Of a stretch of DNA of 64,000 nucleotides, positions 46,910-57,469 are shown piece after piece (position 1 is the stretch's first letter; each line of letters opens with the position of its first letter). Position numbers and translations under genes: made by a program. The notes below the pieces were generated by a model. The model searched no databases and was not told the DNA's origin. It worked only from the letters and a program-made list of their open reading frames with translations. The stretch spans positions 1-64,000 of the forward strand of contig WBZZ01001092.1 of assembly GCA_019918135.1 (NCBI GenBank). Reading direction: 5' to 3'. The DNA is from Paulinella micropora. Its lineage: Eukaryota; Cercozoa; Imbricatea; Euglyphida; Paulinellidae.

Positions 46910-48060
46910 TCTTCTTCCTTCTTCTCCTTCTTTTTCTTTCTTCCTCCTTCCTCTTTCCTCCTTCCTCTTCCTCCTTCCTCTTCCTCCTTCCTCTTCCTCC
47001 TTTTCTGCTTCTTCTTCTTCTTCTTCTTCTTCTTCTTCTTCTTCTTCTTCTTCTTCTTCTTCTTCTTCTTCCTTCTTCTTTCTTCCTTCTTCTTTCTTCT
47101 TTCTTCTTTCTTCTTTCTTCTTTCTTCTTTTTTCTTCTTTCTTCTTCTTTCTTCTTCTTTCTTCTTCTTTCTTCTTCTTTCTTCTTTCCTTTTCTTCTTA
47201 AAGAGAAAATAAAAGAGAAAGGAAAAGAGAAAAGAAAGAGAAAAGAAAGAGAAAAGAGAACAGAAAAGAGAAAAGAAAAGAAAAGAAAAAGGAAAAAAGA
47301 AAAGAAAAACGAAAAAGAAAAGAAAAACGAAAAAGAAAAGAAAAACGAAAAAAGAAAAGCGAAAAGAAAAGAAAAAAAGAAAAGAAAAAGAAAAAAAGAA
47401 AAAGAAAAGAAAAGAACAGAGAAGAGAAGAGAAGAGAAGAGGAGAGGAGAGGAGAGGAGAGAAGAGAAAATCTATTTGCGAATCGCAAAATAAGTTGCGA
47501 TTCGCAAAATTTCTGCGAAAAAGAAAAGAAGAAAAAAAGAAAAACGAAAAGAAAAGAAAAAGAAAAGAAAAGAAACGAGAAGAGAAGAGAAGAGAAGAGG
47601 AGAGAAGAGGAGAGGAGAGGAGAGAAGAGAAAATCTATTTGCGAATCGCAAAATAAGTTGCGATTCGCAAAATTTCTGTGCGATTCGCAAAATTTCATGC
47701 AATTCGCAAAATATGTTGCGAATCGCAAAATATTTTGTGATTCGCAAAATTGTTGCACTGAATCACAAAATATTTTGCGATTCTCAGTTTCCTTTTTGTT
47801 TTTCTTTCTTCTTTCTTCTTCCTTCTTTCTTCTTTCTTCTTCCTTCTTCTTCTTAAAAAAAAGAAAAGAAAAAAGAAAAGAGAAAAGAAAAGAGAAAAGA
47901 AAAGAGAAAAGAAAAGAGAAAAGAAAAGAGAAAAGAAAAGATAAAAAAGAAAAAGAAAAGAAAAGAAAAGAGAAGAGAAGAGAGAGAAGAGAAGAGAAGA
48001 GAAGAGAAGAGGAGAGAAGAGGAGAGAAGAGGAGAGAAGAGGAGAGGAGAGGAGAGGTCA
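46910..48060. repeat. Pyrimidine-then-purine tracts, duplicated
   Basis: CTT-rich DNA (46910-47200) followed by AAAAG/GAGAA-rich DNA (47205-47470) could form a long hairpin. A second, shorter pair is at 47775-47850 and 47855-48058. The GGAGAGGAGAGAAGAGAAAA plus TCTATTTGCGAATCGC junction occurs twice (47450, 47625), showing a local duplication. Long Phe/Ser/Lys frames are artefacts. Confidence 0.8.
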
Positions 48061-48249
48061 ACAGGTAATGATTCCGTAAAAAAGGTAGTAGAGTGTGACC
48101 AGTTTGGCTAACTTTCTGGGTAAATTGAGGGAGCCGGCACAACCATTGAGCAGATTTCTGGGTAAAATGAAGAGTCCGGCCCTTGCACCCGCCTTTTTTC
48201 AAACTTAACGGCTGGCAGAGCAACGAAGGGGACGTGTTGGGTACGTCTA

Positions 48250-48775
48250 GTACATGTCCATCCACCAAAGAAACTATTGTTCGCTTGTTTTTTGTAGAAA
48301 TATTCAAATCATGATCAGTGTGAGAAATGCACTGTCTTTTATCTGTTTTAACTTGTTGCCCTTATACAAATGCGATGCACGTTGCACCCCATGTACTTCA
48401 AATTCTTAAGTTTCATGCTTCCGTGCAAAACAGATATGCTTTTACACGACACACATAGTTTTCCTGGCAAACCGACACAATGTGTTTAATTTGTGCCTGC
48501 TTCTCATGATGTTGATCATGAGAGGCAGGCACAAATTAAACACAGTCTGTCGGTTTGCCAGGAAAACCATGTGTGTCGTGTAAAAGCATATCTGTTTTGC
48601 ACGGAAGCATGAAGCTTAAGAATTCGAAGTACATGGGGTGCAACGTGCATCGCATTTGTATAAGGGCAACAAGTTAAAACAGATAAAAGACAGTGCATTT
48701 CTCACACTGATCATGATTTGATTATTTCTCAAAAAAACAAGCGAAGAATAGTTTCTTTGATGATGCATCATGAGC
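48250..48775. mobile_element. Foldback element nested in CACTA element 1
   Basis: Two arms of about 245 bp meet near 48512. The left arm begins AAAGAAACTATTGTTCGCTT (48267) and the right arm ends AAGCGAAGAATAGTTTCTTT (48758). Pairing is nearly continuous through CATGATCAGTGTGAGAAATG, GTTGCACCCCATGTAC, TTTGCACGGAAGCATGA and TTTAATTTGTGCCTGC, with GATGTTGATC at the loop. Weaker pairing extends to 48250 and 48775. It encodes nothing recognisable; arm identity above about 90% implies youth relative to its host element. Confidence 0.8.
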
Positions 48776-48961
48776 GTTGTTCATGATCAGTACTCACCTA
48801 ATCCTCGGTTATGGTGTACCTCACCTGGGGCCTCAGAGTACCTAATCCTCATCCCCAAACATCGTCGGCGCTGTCAAACAACAGGCCCCCCCCCCCCCCT
48901 TTCTCTCACACACATACACCCACACTTTCACACATACACTCTTTACCTATCACACTTTTAC

Positions 48962-49002
<41 letters not shown>

Positions 49003-49538
49003 GACACACACACACACGCTCTCTCTATTTCAACCTTGTTGCACATACGCTCCCCCACATGAACCTAGCTAGTTTACTAATCGCAAAAAATGTTTGTGAA
49101 TCGCAAAAAATGTTTGTGATTCCCAACAGAATTTGCGAATCGCAAACTGTTTTTGTGATTCACATTTTATTTTGCGAATTACGAAATTGTTTGTGATTCA
49201 CAAATTTTGTTGTGAATCATAAACATTTTTGCTATTCACATTTTTTTCTGCGAATTACATAATTGTTTGTGATTCGTAAATTTTGTTTTGAATCGCAAAC
49301 AGTTTTGCGATTCACAATTGTTGGATCCCACACTACTACTACTACCACTAGTACTGCTACCACTACTACCACTATATATACTCTACTACTACTACTATTA
49401 CTACTACTACTACTACTACTACTACAACTACTACTTCTTGAAGCTTTTGATGAGCGTTGTTCAGTACTCACCTAATCCTCGGTTATGGTGTACCTCACTT
49501 GGGGCCCTGAGTGTATCTCTCTCTCTCTCTCTCTCTCT

Positions 49539-49584
<46 letters not shown>

Positions 49585-49600
49585 TCTGCACTCATGCTAG
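48770..49600. repeat. Simple sequence and a duplicated 60-bp segment within CACTA element 1
   Basis: ACTCACCTAATCCTCGGTTA, TGGTGTACCTCACCTGGGGC occurs at 48790-48832 and again (one change) at 49467-49505. Between lie a C-run (48888), (CT)n, (CA)n (48983-49015), subterminal-type GCGAATCGC motifs in diverged form (49080-49320), and (CTA)n (49330-49435); then (CT)n (49515-49590). Confidence 0.7.
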
Positions 49601-49919
49601 TCATGCTGGGTGTTGGCTTTTCACCCCCGTCTGGATAGTGAAGGAAAGACAAACTCAGATTTCAGCTTTGATATGCATGTCTGCCTCCCTGCCTCGTTAT
49701 AAACATACCTACGCATACGTACACATTACATAAATACGTACATACATACATACATACATGTATACATATATACATACGTACACAACATCATTCATAATAT
49801 CATTATACAGGTAAGGCTGAGTTTACTCACTCTCTCGCTCGCTCGCTCAGTCACTTGCTCGCTCGCTCGCTCGCTCACTCGCTCGCTCGCTCACTCACTC
49901 GCACCCTCACATGAACCTA

Positions 49920-50072
49920 GTCTGCGAATCGCAAAACCGTTTGCGATTCACAAATTTTGTTACGAATCACAAACAGTTTTATGATTCACATTTTATTTTA
50001 CGAATTACGTAATTGTTTGCGATTCGCGAATTGTGTTGCGATCGCAAATTGTTTTGTGATTCACAATTTTTA
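49920..50072. repeat. Diverged GCGATTCGC repeats upstream of the second gene
   Basis: GCGAATCGCAAAACCG, TTTGCGATTCACAAA, TTTGCGATTCGCGAATTG and relatives, just before the gene at 50098. The run at 49830-49900 is (CTCG)n. Confidence 0.7.
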
Positions 50073-50097
50073 CAGCTACTTGTGCTTGCCTATATAG

Positions 50098-50862
50098 GTG
50101 CCTAAATGGTCCCAACTTAACTCAGAACCCAAGCATGGCAATCTTCGATCTGCTCTGGCGGCTTTATGCAGGCCTTCACTAAGGACAACTTTCCTACCTG
50201 TGCGTTCGGCGAGTCCTTTTGCTTTAGATGTAGAGAGGAGAGTGCCCAAAAGCTGGATGTCTTTTGTGTTTTATGTGTGCAGCGATGCAACGTCTTACGA
50301 GTTTTTCGACTTTAATACTAAAAATAGTTCCGGTTGGCGATCGCACCAGCAGGGCGAGGTGCTGTGCCCATTGAATATATTGTCTGGCAAACGAAAAAGT
50401 ACACAAAATATGCCCTTCGTACCGACTAGCGGTAGCCAAGATGCAGTCACTGTTGCGAAAGCTATGTTTCGTCGCAAGAGTGTTTCTGACAGTATATATT
50501 CAAATGTAATTATACAGTCTAAGGCAAAAGGAAAGTGGCATGTGATTCATTTCCTGGGCAACGACTGCTCATCATCGAATATCAGCTTACCAAAAACATC
50601 TCCTGTTTTTCACCGAGCTTTTCAATCTGTTAATAGCCTCAGGAACGGAAACCCCCTTTTATTATTTACCAATGTGCGTGAACAGTGTAAACCATGTACA
50701 GGGAAAGTGCAAGATGGAGACTTCGAGGTAGGGACAGAAGTTTTTTATGACGGACTCTTACATCTGAATCAAAGAAAAAGACTGACGCAGGAAAGTTGGG
50801 ATAGGGTACTTGCGTTGAGTCTGCGTTATCAGAAAACACTTAGCTGTGACTTGCATGTTTGA
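50098..50862 (+). CDS. Second gene of CACTA element 1, unknown protein
   Basis: A 254-residue open frame with normal amino-acid composition. It is one of few intact-looking frames in the window. The likely exon may begin after TATATAG near 50092, so the ATG at 50098 is tentative. No domain known to me. Its last 105 residues align with the frame at 61587-62027 in CACTA element 2: FLGN (152-155), LFT (189-191), EVFYDGL (214-220) and RLTQESW (228-234) match FLGN, LFT, EVFSDGSL and RLRESSW there. The spacing is almost the same (37/36, 25/25, 20/23 residues). No membrane segment. The role is unknown; an accessory DNA-binding or regulatory partner of the transposase is possible by analogy with TnpA of En/Spm. 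Confidence 0.6.
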   Translation: MPKWSQLNSEPKHGNLRSALAALCRPSLRTTFLPVRSASPFALDVERRVPKSWMSFVFYVCSDATSYEFFDFNTKNSSGWRSHQQGEVLCPLNILSGKRKSTQNMPFVPTSGSQDAVTVAKAMFRRKSVSDSIYSNVIIQSKAKGKWHVIHFLGNDCSSSNISLPKTSPVFHRAFQSVNSLRNGNPLLLFTNVREQCKPCTGKVQDGDFEVGTEVFYDGLLHLNQRKRLTQESWDRVLALSLRYQKTLSCDLHV

Positions 50863-50939
50863 TGTTAGTAGACGTTTAATACGTTAAGTTTATCAATTAA
50901 AAATATCTTCCATTTGATTTGAAACAGCACTGGAACCGG

Positions 50940-51233
50940 AAGCCTTTAATATATTGCGAAAATAAAAAAAAATTGCGAATCGCAACATATGTTGTGATTC
51001 ACAACCAACTTTGCGAATCGCAAAATATTGTGCGAATCACAAACCATTCTGCGATTCGCAACATATTCTGCGAATCGCAGAAAAAATCTGCGATTCGCAA
51101 ATTATTTTGCGATTCGCAAACAATTTTGCATTTTTCCAAAAAAGTTTGCGAAAATCTACGAATTTTGCGATTCGCACATAATGTCCGCAAAATATGCGAC
51201 AAATTGCGAATCGCAGACAATTTTGCGGGTACG
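50940..51233. repeat. Right subterminal repeat array of CACTA element 1
   Basis: About 17 copies of GCGAATCGCA or GCGATTCGCAAA in both orientations within 290 bp, ending at the terminal inverted repeat. Confidence 0.8.
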
Positions 51234-51246
51234 TGTCCCCGTAGTG
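51234..51246 (-). repeat. Right terminal inverted repeat, CACTA element 1
   Basis: TGTCCCCGTAGTG, inverse of 45084-45096; followed by CGA. Confidence 0.85.
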
Positions 51247-51639
51247 CGATTTGAATAGAGTTACAGTATAACTTAGATTAATATAATAATGTGTATATCC
51301 TGTCAGACTGACTATTTGTTATTAACATATATTATCAATTAACCGCTACCGATCAGCTGTAGATAAACAGGATGAAGAATAGTAATTTTGATAATATTTT
51401 TAAATTGTGATCCAAACATTAAATATTTATAATTGTATTATTCTTAAATTGAGCGACTATGCATCGTTCATCGACGTTATTTTAATATGCACACAAATTT
51501 TAACTGGCATTATATATACGATTGTTTTTTGATCATGAGTCATTATGACAAATCGTTAGCTAGGTACTTATTCTACTACTACTACTACTACTACTACTAC
51601 TAGTATTACTACTACTATTACTACTGCAACTAGTAGTAA

Positions 51640-51699
<60 letters not shown>

Positions 51700-51767
51700 C
51701 AGTATTAGTAGTAGTAGTAGTAGTAGTAGTAGTCCTAAGTAGTAGTAGTCCTAAGTAGTAGTAGTAG

Positions 51768-51806
<39 letters not shown>

Positions 51807-52212
51807 ACTGTAGTTAATAATATTGCTAAGTAACATTATTGATATTAGCATATTGATGATTATGATGATATTAATATAACTTAGCTAATAATAGATAATA
51901 ATCATATTAACTTTTACCCTGTCACACGACCGCTCCCGGTCGCAAAAAGAACGGATTTCTCCAGGTGTTGCGGACCCCCGATTGGACAAGGGTTAATAAT
52001 TAACGTGGTAGTTACCATAGAAATGTCTACTGCTAACCGTTACACAAATAGACCATTGTGCAGCCGTTACACGATCACATAGACCCTCCGGCCTGCACAC
52101 CTACGTATGAATTCATCTGTTGCAATGCTTTCTTGCTTATCCTTGCGGCCCATGAAATTCTTAAAATACTTACGACTTCATGCCCTATCGACATGCACAA
52201 TGATGCAGGGAA
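51247..52212. other. AT-rich DNA with a CTA-then-GTA microsatellite
   Basis: 51572-51635 is mainly (CTA)n and 51640-51808 mainly (TAG)n, so the pair is self-complementary. The rest is unique AT-rich DNA followed by a moderate-GC stretch (51915-52212) with no recognised gene. Confidence 0.7.
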
Positions 52213-52286
52213 ATTCCCCGGGAAATTAACCAAATTTTGACAAATTACCAGGGTAATTGTCAGTGAATGCTTTTATGTGTTGGCAC
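52213..52286 (-). repeat. Dispersed repeat fragment, inverse of 16424-16500
   Basis: AACCAAATTTTGACAAATTA, CCAGGGTAATTGTCAGTGAA and TGCTTTTATGTG match the reverse complement of 16424-16500. It ends abruptly where GC-rich coding DNA begins near 52287. Confidence 0.65.
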
Positions 52287-52287
52287 G

Positions 52288-52800
52288 TGGCCCTACGCGG
52301 CCGCACAGGAGGACGCCGCCGTCCAGTTCTTTGCCGGCATAGACAACTCGACGCTCGACATCGACTTGGTGCGCGCTGACTCGCTGCTGCCGTCCACCAA
52401 CGTCAGCGTCGTGCTCAAGGTGGACACGGAGGGCCAGGAGTTGAGGTGCTGGAGGTCCTGCGCGCGCTCTTTGAGGCCAGGCGTGTTATTTACGCGGTGG
52501 TCGAATACAACCGCGTCATGTGGTGCCGGCGCGAGGGGCAGCCATGGGAAAGCTGTGACCCCGTCCGCTCCAAGAGCGCGGCCATGGAGGTGTACGACTG
52601 GCTGACCACAGCGGGTTATGAGCTATCGGCCCTGGGCCTGGGCCGGCTGGACCGGGCCGGTTTCTACGCCCTGGTGCACGAGCCCACACAGGGCCACTGC
52701 TCACTTTCGATTTTCTCTTGCTGCTGCCCCCGTGACATCCTGTCGTCCCGCGAGAACCACGACCACCCCCTCCTCGCCGTTCCGCACGGCCGCCACTAAA
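52288..52800 (+). pseudogene. Partial FkbM-type SAM-dependent methyltransferase
   Basis: High-GC coding DNA encodes AAVQFFAGIDNSTLDIDLVR, SVVLKVDTEGQE, then VLEVLRALFEARRVIYAVVE and a C-terminal part ending ...AGFYALVHEPTQ. K-V/I-D-T/V-E-G-x-E followed by VLxG/VLxxL is the hallmark of FkbM-family methyltransferases, which methylate small molecules or glycans using SAM. The N-terminal SAM-binding half is missing, replaced by an AT-rich repeat at 52287. Between GGCCAGGAG and GTGCTGGAG near 52440-52450 the frame changes by one base (GAGTTG[G]AGGTG expected), so the gene is broken or the assembly has an indel. From 52687 the sequence is shared with the inverted repeat, so the natural C-terminus is uncertain. 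Confidence 0.6.
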
Positions 52801-53877
52801 CATTGCAATGGGAAGACCACTTGGCTGTATGGGCCGTACCTTGACTACAAGCCCAATCTAGATCATCCAACTAGTGACTCTCAAACGAGACGGCTTACTC
52901 TCTGGGACCGGAAGGCAAGGCCGCCCCTCCCCCCTCCCCCCTCCTAGAGCCCGCGCCAGCGGTTTGAGCCCCCCCGGGGGAGTGGAAGGGAGGGGAAGCA
53001 CAAGACAAATTGAAAGGAGAGAGGGGAAGGGCGCGTCAAGAAAGTGTGAACAAGAATTTTTTATTAAAGCTCGACGGTCTTACACTTGGCACTGAAAACT
53101 AGGAGAGGGAGAGGGAAGAGGCAGGGGAGGAGGAAGCACGGATTGTCTTATTCTCCAGTCTGAGAATTGGAAGTGGGAGTGGGAAGGGGGAGGGGCGGGG
53201 GGCGCGCTAAGAATGTACAAAATACTAATAATAATAATAAATAATAAAAAAATCCTTGACAAAGTTTTTATCTTGGCGCTGAGAACTAAGAGAGGGAGAG
53301 GGAAGGGGGCGAGGGGGGCGCCAAGAATATGCGAATTCTTTTTTAATCAAAGCTCGACAAAGTCGTACACTTGGCAATGAGAACTAGGAGAGGGAGATGG
53401 AAGGGGAGGGGGGAGAGGGGCACCAAGAATGTGCAAATTCGTTTTGTTAAAGCTCGGCAAAGTCCTACACTCTCGGCACTGAGAACTAGGTGAGGGAGAG
53501 GGAGGGGGAAGGAGAGGGGGAGAGGCACGACCCTGTGCTTAGCCCCCCGTCTGAGAACTTGGATAGGGGAGGAGGGTGGGGCTTAGTGGAGGCGTTTCAT
53601 GTACTTATGTTTTTTTGTAGCTTCTGCGCCCTTCCCTTCCCCCTTCCCCTGCTTCTTGAGCCCCCTGGGCTCAGGGGGAGGGGAGAGGGGAGGGTGGCAA
53701 AAATGATCTTTGGATACAGAGAGGGGAAAGGGGGGGGGGGGGGCGCCCCTCCCCCCTGGAGATCCGGGCACGAGAAATGGGGGGGGGGGGGGCGCCCGGG
53801 CATGTGCTCATTGGCATCTTCTTAGTTTCAGTTCTGCCCCCTGCTCTTGGAGCCCCCCGGGCTCAGGGGGGGGGGAG
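52687..53877. repeat. Right copy of the 1.19-kb inverted repeat
   Basis: Reverse complement of 1-1191. The left limit is sharp, at CACAGGGCC. On the right it continues into related GC-rich repeat units. It carries no convincing gene: one frame continues the integrase reading in the left copy and another the FkbM reading here, each only by chance or fusion. Confidence 0.85.
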
Positions 53878-54960
53878 GGGGAGGCACAAGACAGATTTAA
53901 AGGAGAGAGGGGGGGGAGGGGGGCGCCAGGGGAGAAGGGGGCGCCCCCCGTTTACGAACAGGGAGCGGGAGAGGAAAGTGGGGGGGGGGGGGGGGGGGAA
54001 GGTGCGCCAAGAAAGTGCGAAAAAGAATTTTGTATTAAAGTTCGACGGTGTTACACTTGGCACTGATAACTAGGAGAGGGAGAGGGAAGAGGTAGGGGAG
54101 GGGGAGAGCACGAATTGTCTTAGCCCCCCGTCTGAAAACAGGGAGCGGGAGAGGGAAGGGAGAAGGCAGGGGCGCGCTAAGAATTTAAAAAAAAAATTTG
54201 ATAAAAAAAGAATCCCTGACAAAGTTTTAATCTTGGCACTGAGAACTAAGAAAGGGAGAGGGAAGGAACAGGGGCAGGGGGCGCGCCAAGAAAGTACGAA
54301 AAAGAATTTTTTATTAAAGCTAGACAAAGTCTTAATCTTGGCACTGAGAATTAGGAGAGGGAGAGGGAAGGGGAGGAGCAAGCACCATCTGCATTTGCCC
54401 CCCCCCCCCCCCCCGTCTGAGAGCAGGGAGTGGGAGAGGGAAGGGGGAGGGAGGCGCCAAGAATGTACAAAAAGAAATGTAATTAGAAAAGTCTCGACAA
54501 GGGAGAATGGAAGAGAGGGGGTGGGGGGGGGGGGGGGGCTTAGTGGAGGCGTTTCATGTATTTATTTTTTTGTAGCTTCTGCGCCCTTCCCCTACTCCTT
54601 GAGCCCCCTGGGCTCAGGGGAGGGAGGAGGGTGGCAGATCGGATCTTTGGATACAGGGAAAGGGGGGGGGGGGGGGGAGGGTGGGGGGCGCCCCGGCATG
54701 GGCTCAGTGGCATCTCGTTAGTTTTGCTTTACTTCCGCCCCCTGCTCTTTGAGCCCCCCGGGCTCAGGGGGGATTAGAGGGGAGGGGAGGCACAAGACAG
54801 ATTTAAAGGAGAGAGGGGGAGGGGGCGCCATGGAGATGGGGGGCACCCCCCCCCCCTCCTTTCCCTTCCCCCCCCCCCCGGCACCCCTCTCTCTCCTCTC
54901 GCTTAGCTGTTTCCCTCTTCTTTCTCCCCTGGGGGGGGGGCACCTGCTCCCCCTTTCTTC
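52950..54960. repeat. GC-rich higher-order repeat, units of about 0.9 kb with G-runs
   Basis: Three kinds of landmark recur. (a) GGCACAAGACAGATTTAAAG (52998, 53882, 54789, with variation). (b) GCGCCAAGAAAGTGCGAAAA, TTTTTTATTAAAGCTCGAC, CACTTGGCACTGAGAACTAG (53030, 53320, 53440, 54005, 54285 and others). (c) TTAGTGGAGGCGTTTCATGT, TTTTTTTGTAGCTTCTGCGC (53582, 54539, and 57257). G or C runs of 8-20 bases are frequent, so assembly length errors are likely. Confidence 0.8.
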
Positions 54961-55069
54961 TCTTCCCTTCAGGTTTGTAAATTTTTTGTCAGGCTTTTGC
55001 GTAGAAAGAAAAAGGGGTTTGCGCTCAGTATCCTGGTTTTGTCTTCAAGATCAAAGAGATGATCCACCC

Positions 55070-56923
55070 ATGAGAGCATGCCATCTCTGGGAGCTGCTAA
55101 CGGGCAGCGCTGACCTAGAGTCGAGGGCCAGCCCCGCCCGCGAGCAAGCGCGCGGGCGGAAACGGAAGCGCCATTATGATGAGACTCCCGCAGTCGGTGG
55201 CACTAGACCAACCCAAACCAAGAGCCAAGAGATGTCTCGATCATTACATTTAGGCGCCGATGAGCGCAAGCAGGCCGGGGCCTGGCTAAGCGCGTTGCGG
55301 TACCAGATCGGGCACTGCTTACAAGTCGTAGCGCTGGACGTGACGGCCCTTGGTGGGCGTCCTCGCGTGCTCAAAACCCTGGCAAATGTTATGAAGAAGC
55401 ACAAGGGCAAGTTTGACTTACGGCTGGGCCTCAGCGAGGAAGAACACATTGAGGAAAAGAGCAGAGTCGTTTGCCAAAGCCTAGCGTGGCTTGCCTATCC
55501 ACTGGCGCGCAGCCTGGAGCTGCAAGGACTGCGCGGGGGTTTTTACAAACTACCGCGCCACAGTGAGGGGCGCCTGGTGCTGGCCGACTGCCAAGAAGCC
55601 ACCTTGGTGCTTGAAGGCCCACCCAAATAGTTGAGTCTGCTGGACTGCGTCACTTGTACCACGACCCTAGATCCAACCTCGACAGGCTGGTTCGACAACG
55701 ACGGGGACATAGACAAGGCCGTCAGGCTCGAATACACTGCTCGGAGCTCGCGCTGTCCAGCGCCGCAATCGGCTCCGGCACCTAAGCCTGGTCAGGGTAG
55801 AAGACCTGGAAGTGGTCTGGTTTGGATCAGGCCAGGGCCTGAGCTGGCCTGGCTTGGATTTATCCCAGGAAAACTATCCTTTTGTAACTTCTCTTCATAT
55901 CCGCTTCAACGGCGCCGCCGATGACGAACGAATACGTCTTTTAGTGAACGCAGGCCTGTCGCGGGACACTGTGCGTTTGGTGATAGAGTATGCCCCGTCG
56001 ACCTGCACACTTCTGGGCCAACAACTGCGCCACAGCTTGTTTATGGGCCGAACCCTAACCAAAGTTCAGATGAGGAGGATGGACGTAACCACATGGTGGG
56101 CACGTTGGAGCTGGAGGGGTTTGCTCTGGGGGCCGGCGTGCCCGACGTGCTTTATGATTTTCTGAAGTATTTCTTGCGGCGGAGGCTCCGATTGGTCAAT
56201 TGCACGCTTGCGCGTCCGGCGAACGCGCTAGCTTGGGCAAAAGCTTTTCAAGTGCTGACCATTGGGACAGAAGAGCTTTCTTGGCACGGCTGCAATTTCG
56301 TCGACGATAAGTTTGTCGCCCTGGTGTTTGATTCTTCCTTGTCTACCCGGCGGAATCGGAGCACGAGTCTGAAGAGGCTGGACCTCAGCGGCACGCGCGT
56401 CGAGTCGCTGCCTCCCAGGCTGCTGGCACCGCTCCCCAAGCTCCAGAGCCTACACCTACCTAGCCTCGACGTGCTGGACGCCTGCCTCCAACAGCCTGAC
56501 TTGTCTGTCTTAGCGGACCTGCAAGAGCTGCGAGCTGACCGGGCCTTGGAGTGGATTTTGCTACCCAAGTACTTTGATTTATTCAAAAACATGCGTTGGC
56601 TGGAACTGATCCTGACGAAAGACATAGATGATTGTGAGCTGCGCCTGGTGCAAGATGCATGGCACGCCTGCCCCCGGCTGACTCGCTGGTGCCTGCACGA
56701 CGCGGGCGGAGGCATGAGCTTTCAATGCGCCCGGGCGCTGCACCAGCTGGGCGAGCTACCCGCCTGCGCGGTTCGGGGCACACTCACTCTGGACTTGCGA
56801 GGCACCAGGCTGACCCTGGATCAGCTGGCACAGCTGCAAACGTGGGACCGGCTCACCTGCCTGTTTGACTTGACTTGCCCGCCCGATTGCGCGGGGCTGG
56901 AGGACGCCAAAAAAAAACCTTAA
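55070..56923 (+). pseudogene. Leucine-rich-repeat protein gene, frame-disrupted
   Basis: From an ATG at 55070 (MRACHLWELLTGSADLES...) a GC-rich frame runs to 55630 with a basic nuclear-localisation-like ARGRKRKRHYDE. A continuation appears in the next frame near 55625-55720 (IVESAGLRHLYHDPRSNLDR), then in the third frame 55740-56095 (RLRHLSLVRVEDLEVVWF, VTSLHIRFNGAADD), then back to the first at 56093-56923. The last block has LRR-type segments: LKRLDLSGTRVESLPPRLLA, LPKLQSLHLPSLDVL, LADLQELRAD, MRWLELILTKD, LTLDLRGTRLTLDQLAQL. Regular spacing of about 25-30 residues supports an LRR solenoid used for protein binding. At least three frame changes mean a pseudogene or base-count errors. It sits within one unit of the GC-rich repeat. 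Confidence 0.55.
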
Positions 56924-57469
56924 GAGAAAATCTTTTTAATTAAATCTCGACTGTCTTAGGGCGGAAGGTGTTTGGGCCTGACATGGAGAAGGGGGAGGGG
57001 GGACGCCAAGAAAGTGCGGAAATTGATTTTTTATTAAGACTCGATTGTCTTACACTTGGAACTGAGAACTAGGAGAGGGAGAGGGAAGGGGAAGGAGAGG
57101 AGCAAGCACGATCTGCATAATTTTGCCCTCCCCGTCTGAGAACAGGGAGTGAAAGAGGGAAGGGGGAGAGGGAGGGAGGCGCCAAGAAAGTACAAAAAAA
57201 ATGTAATTAAAAAAGCCTCGACAAGGGAGAATGAAAGAGAGGGAGGGGGGGGGGCTTAGTGGAGGCGTTTCATGTTTTTATTTTTTTGTAGCTCCTGCGC
57301 CCTTTCCCTTCCCCTGCTCCTGCTCCTTGAGCCCCCTGGCTCAGGGGGGGGGGAGGGGGGGTGGGGAGTAGAGGGGAGAGGGGGGGCGCCATGGAGAAGG
57401 GGCAACCCCCCCCCCCCCCCCCCCCCCCCCCTCCTTTCCCCGCCCCCCTCCCTTTCTTCCCCGGCACCC

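Larger units (their letters stand above)
45084..51246. mobile_element. CACTA (EnSpm-like) DNA transposon 1
   Basis: The ends are CACTACGGGGACA (45084-45096) and its exact reverse complement TGTCCCCGTAGTG (51234-51246), the CACTA signature. Flanking trinucleotides are CTA and CGA, a near but not perfect 3-bp target-site duplication. Both subterminal regions are packed with TTTGCGATTCGCAAA-type repeats. Inside are tnp2-like transposase fragments on the minus strand (45911-46420), a second gene on the plus strand (50098-50862), and later insertions (purine/pyrimidine tracts 46910-48058, foldback 48250-48775, microsatellites). About 6.2 kb. The transposase reads as degraded, so this copy is probably immobile on its own. 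Confidence 0.8.

Noticed and set aside
47198-48307. 369-codon minus-strand open frame, the longest after RT and Gag-like regions
   Set aside because: Phe/Ser/Lys/Glu runs are readings of purine/pyrimidine tracts in CACTA element 1.
52618-52947. Open frame in the right inverted-repeat copy, similar to the end of the left minus-strand frame
   Set aside because: Same DNA as the left copy read through the repeat; similarity is explained by the inverted repeat, and neither reading has a known domain.
54233-54721. 162-codon Gly/Arg-rich frame and similar frames in the GC-rich region
   Set aside because: Low-complexity translations of G-runs and GGGAGAG repeats.
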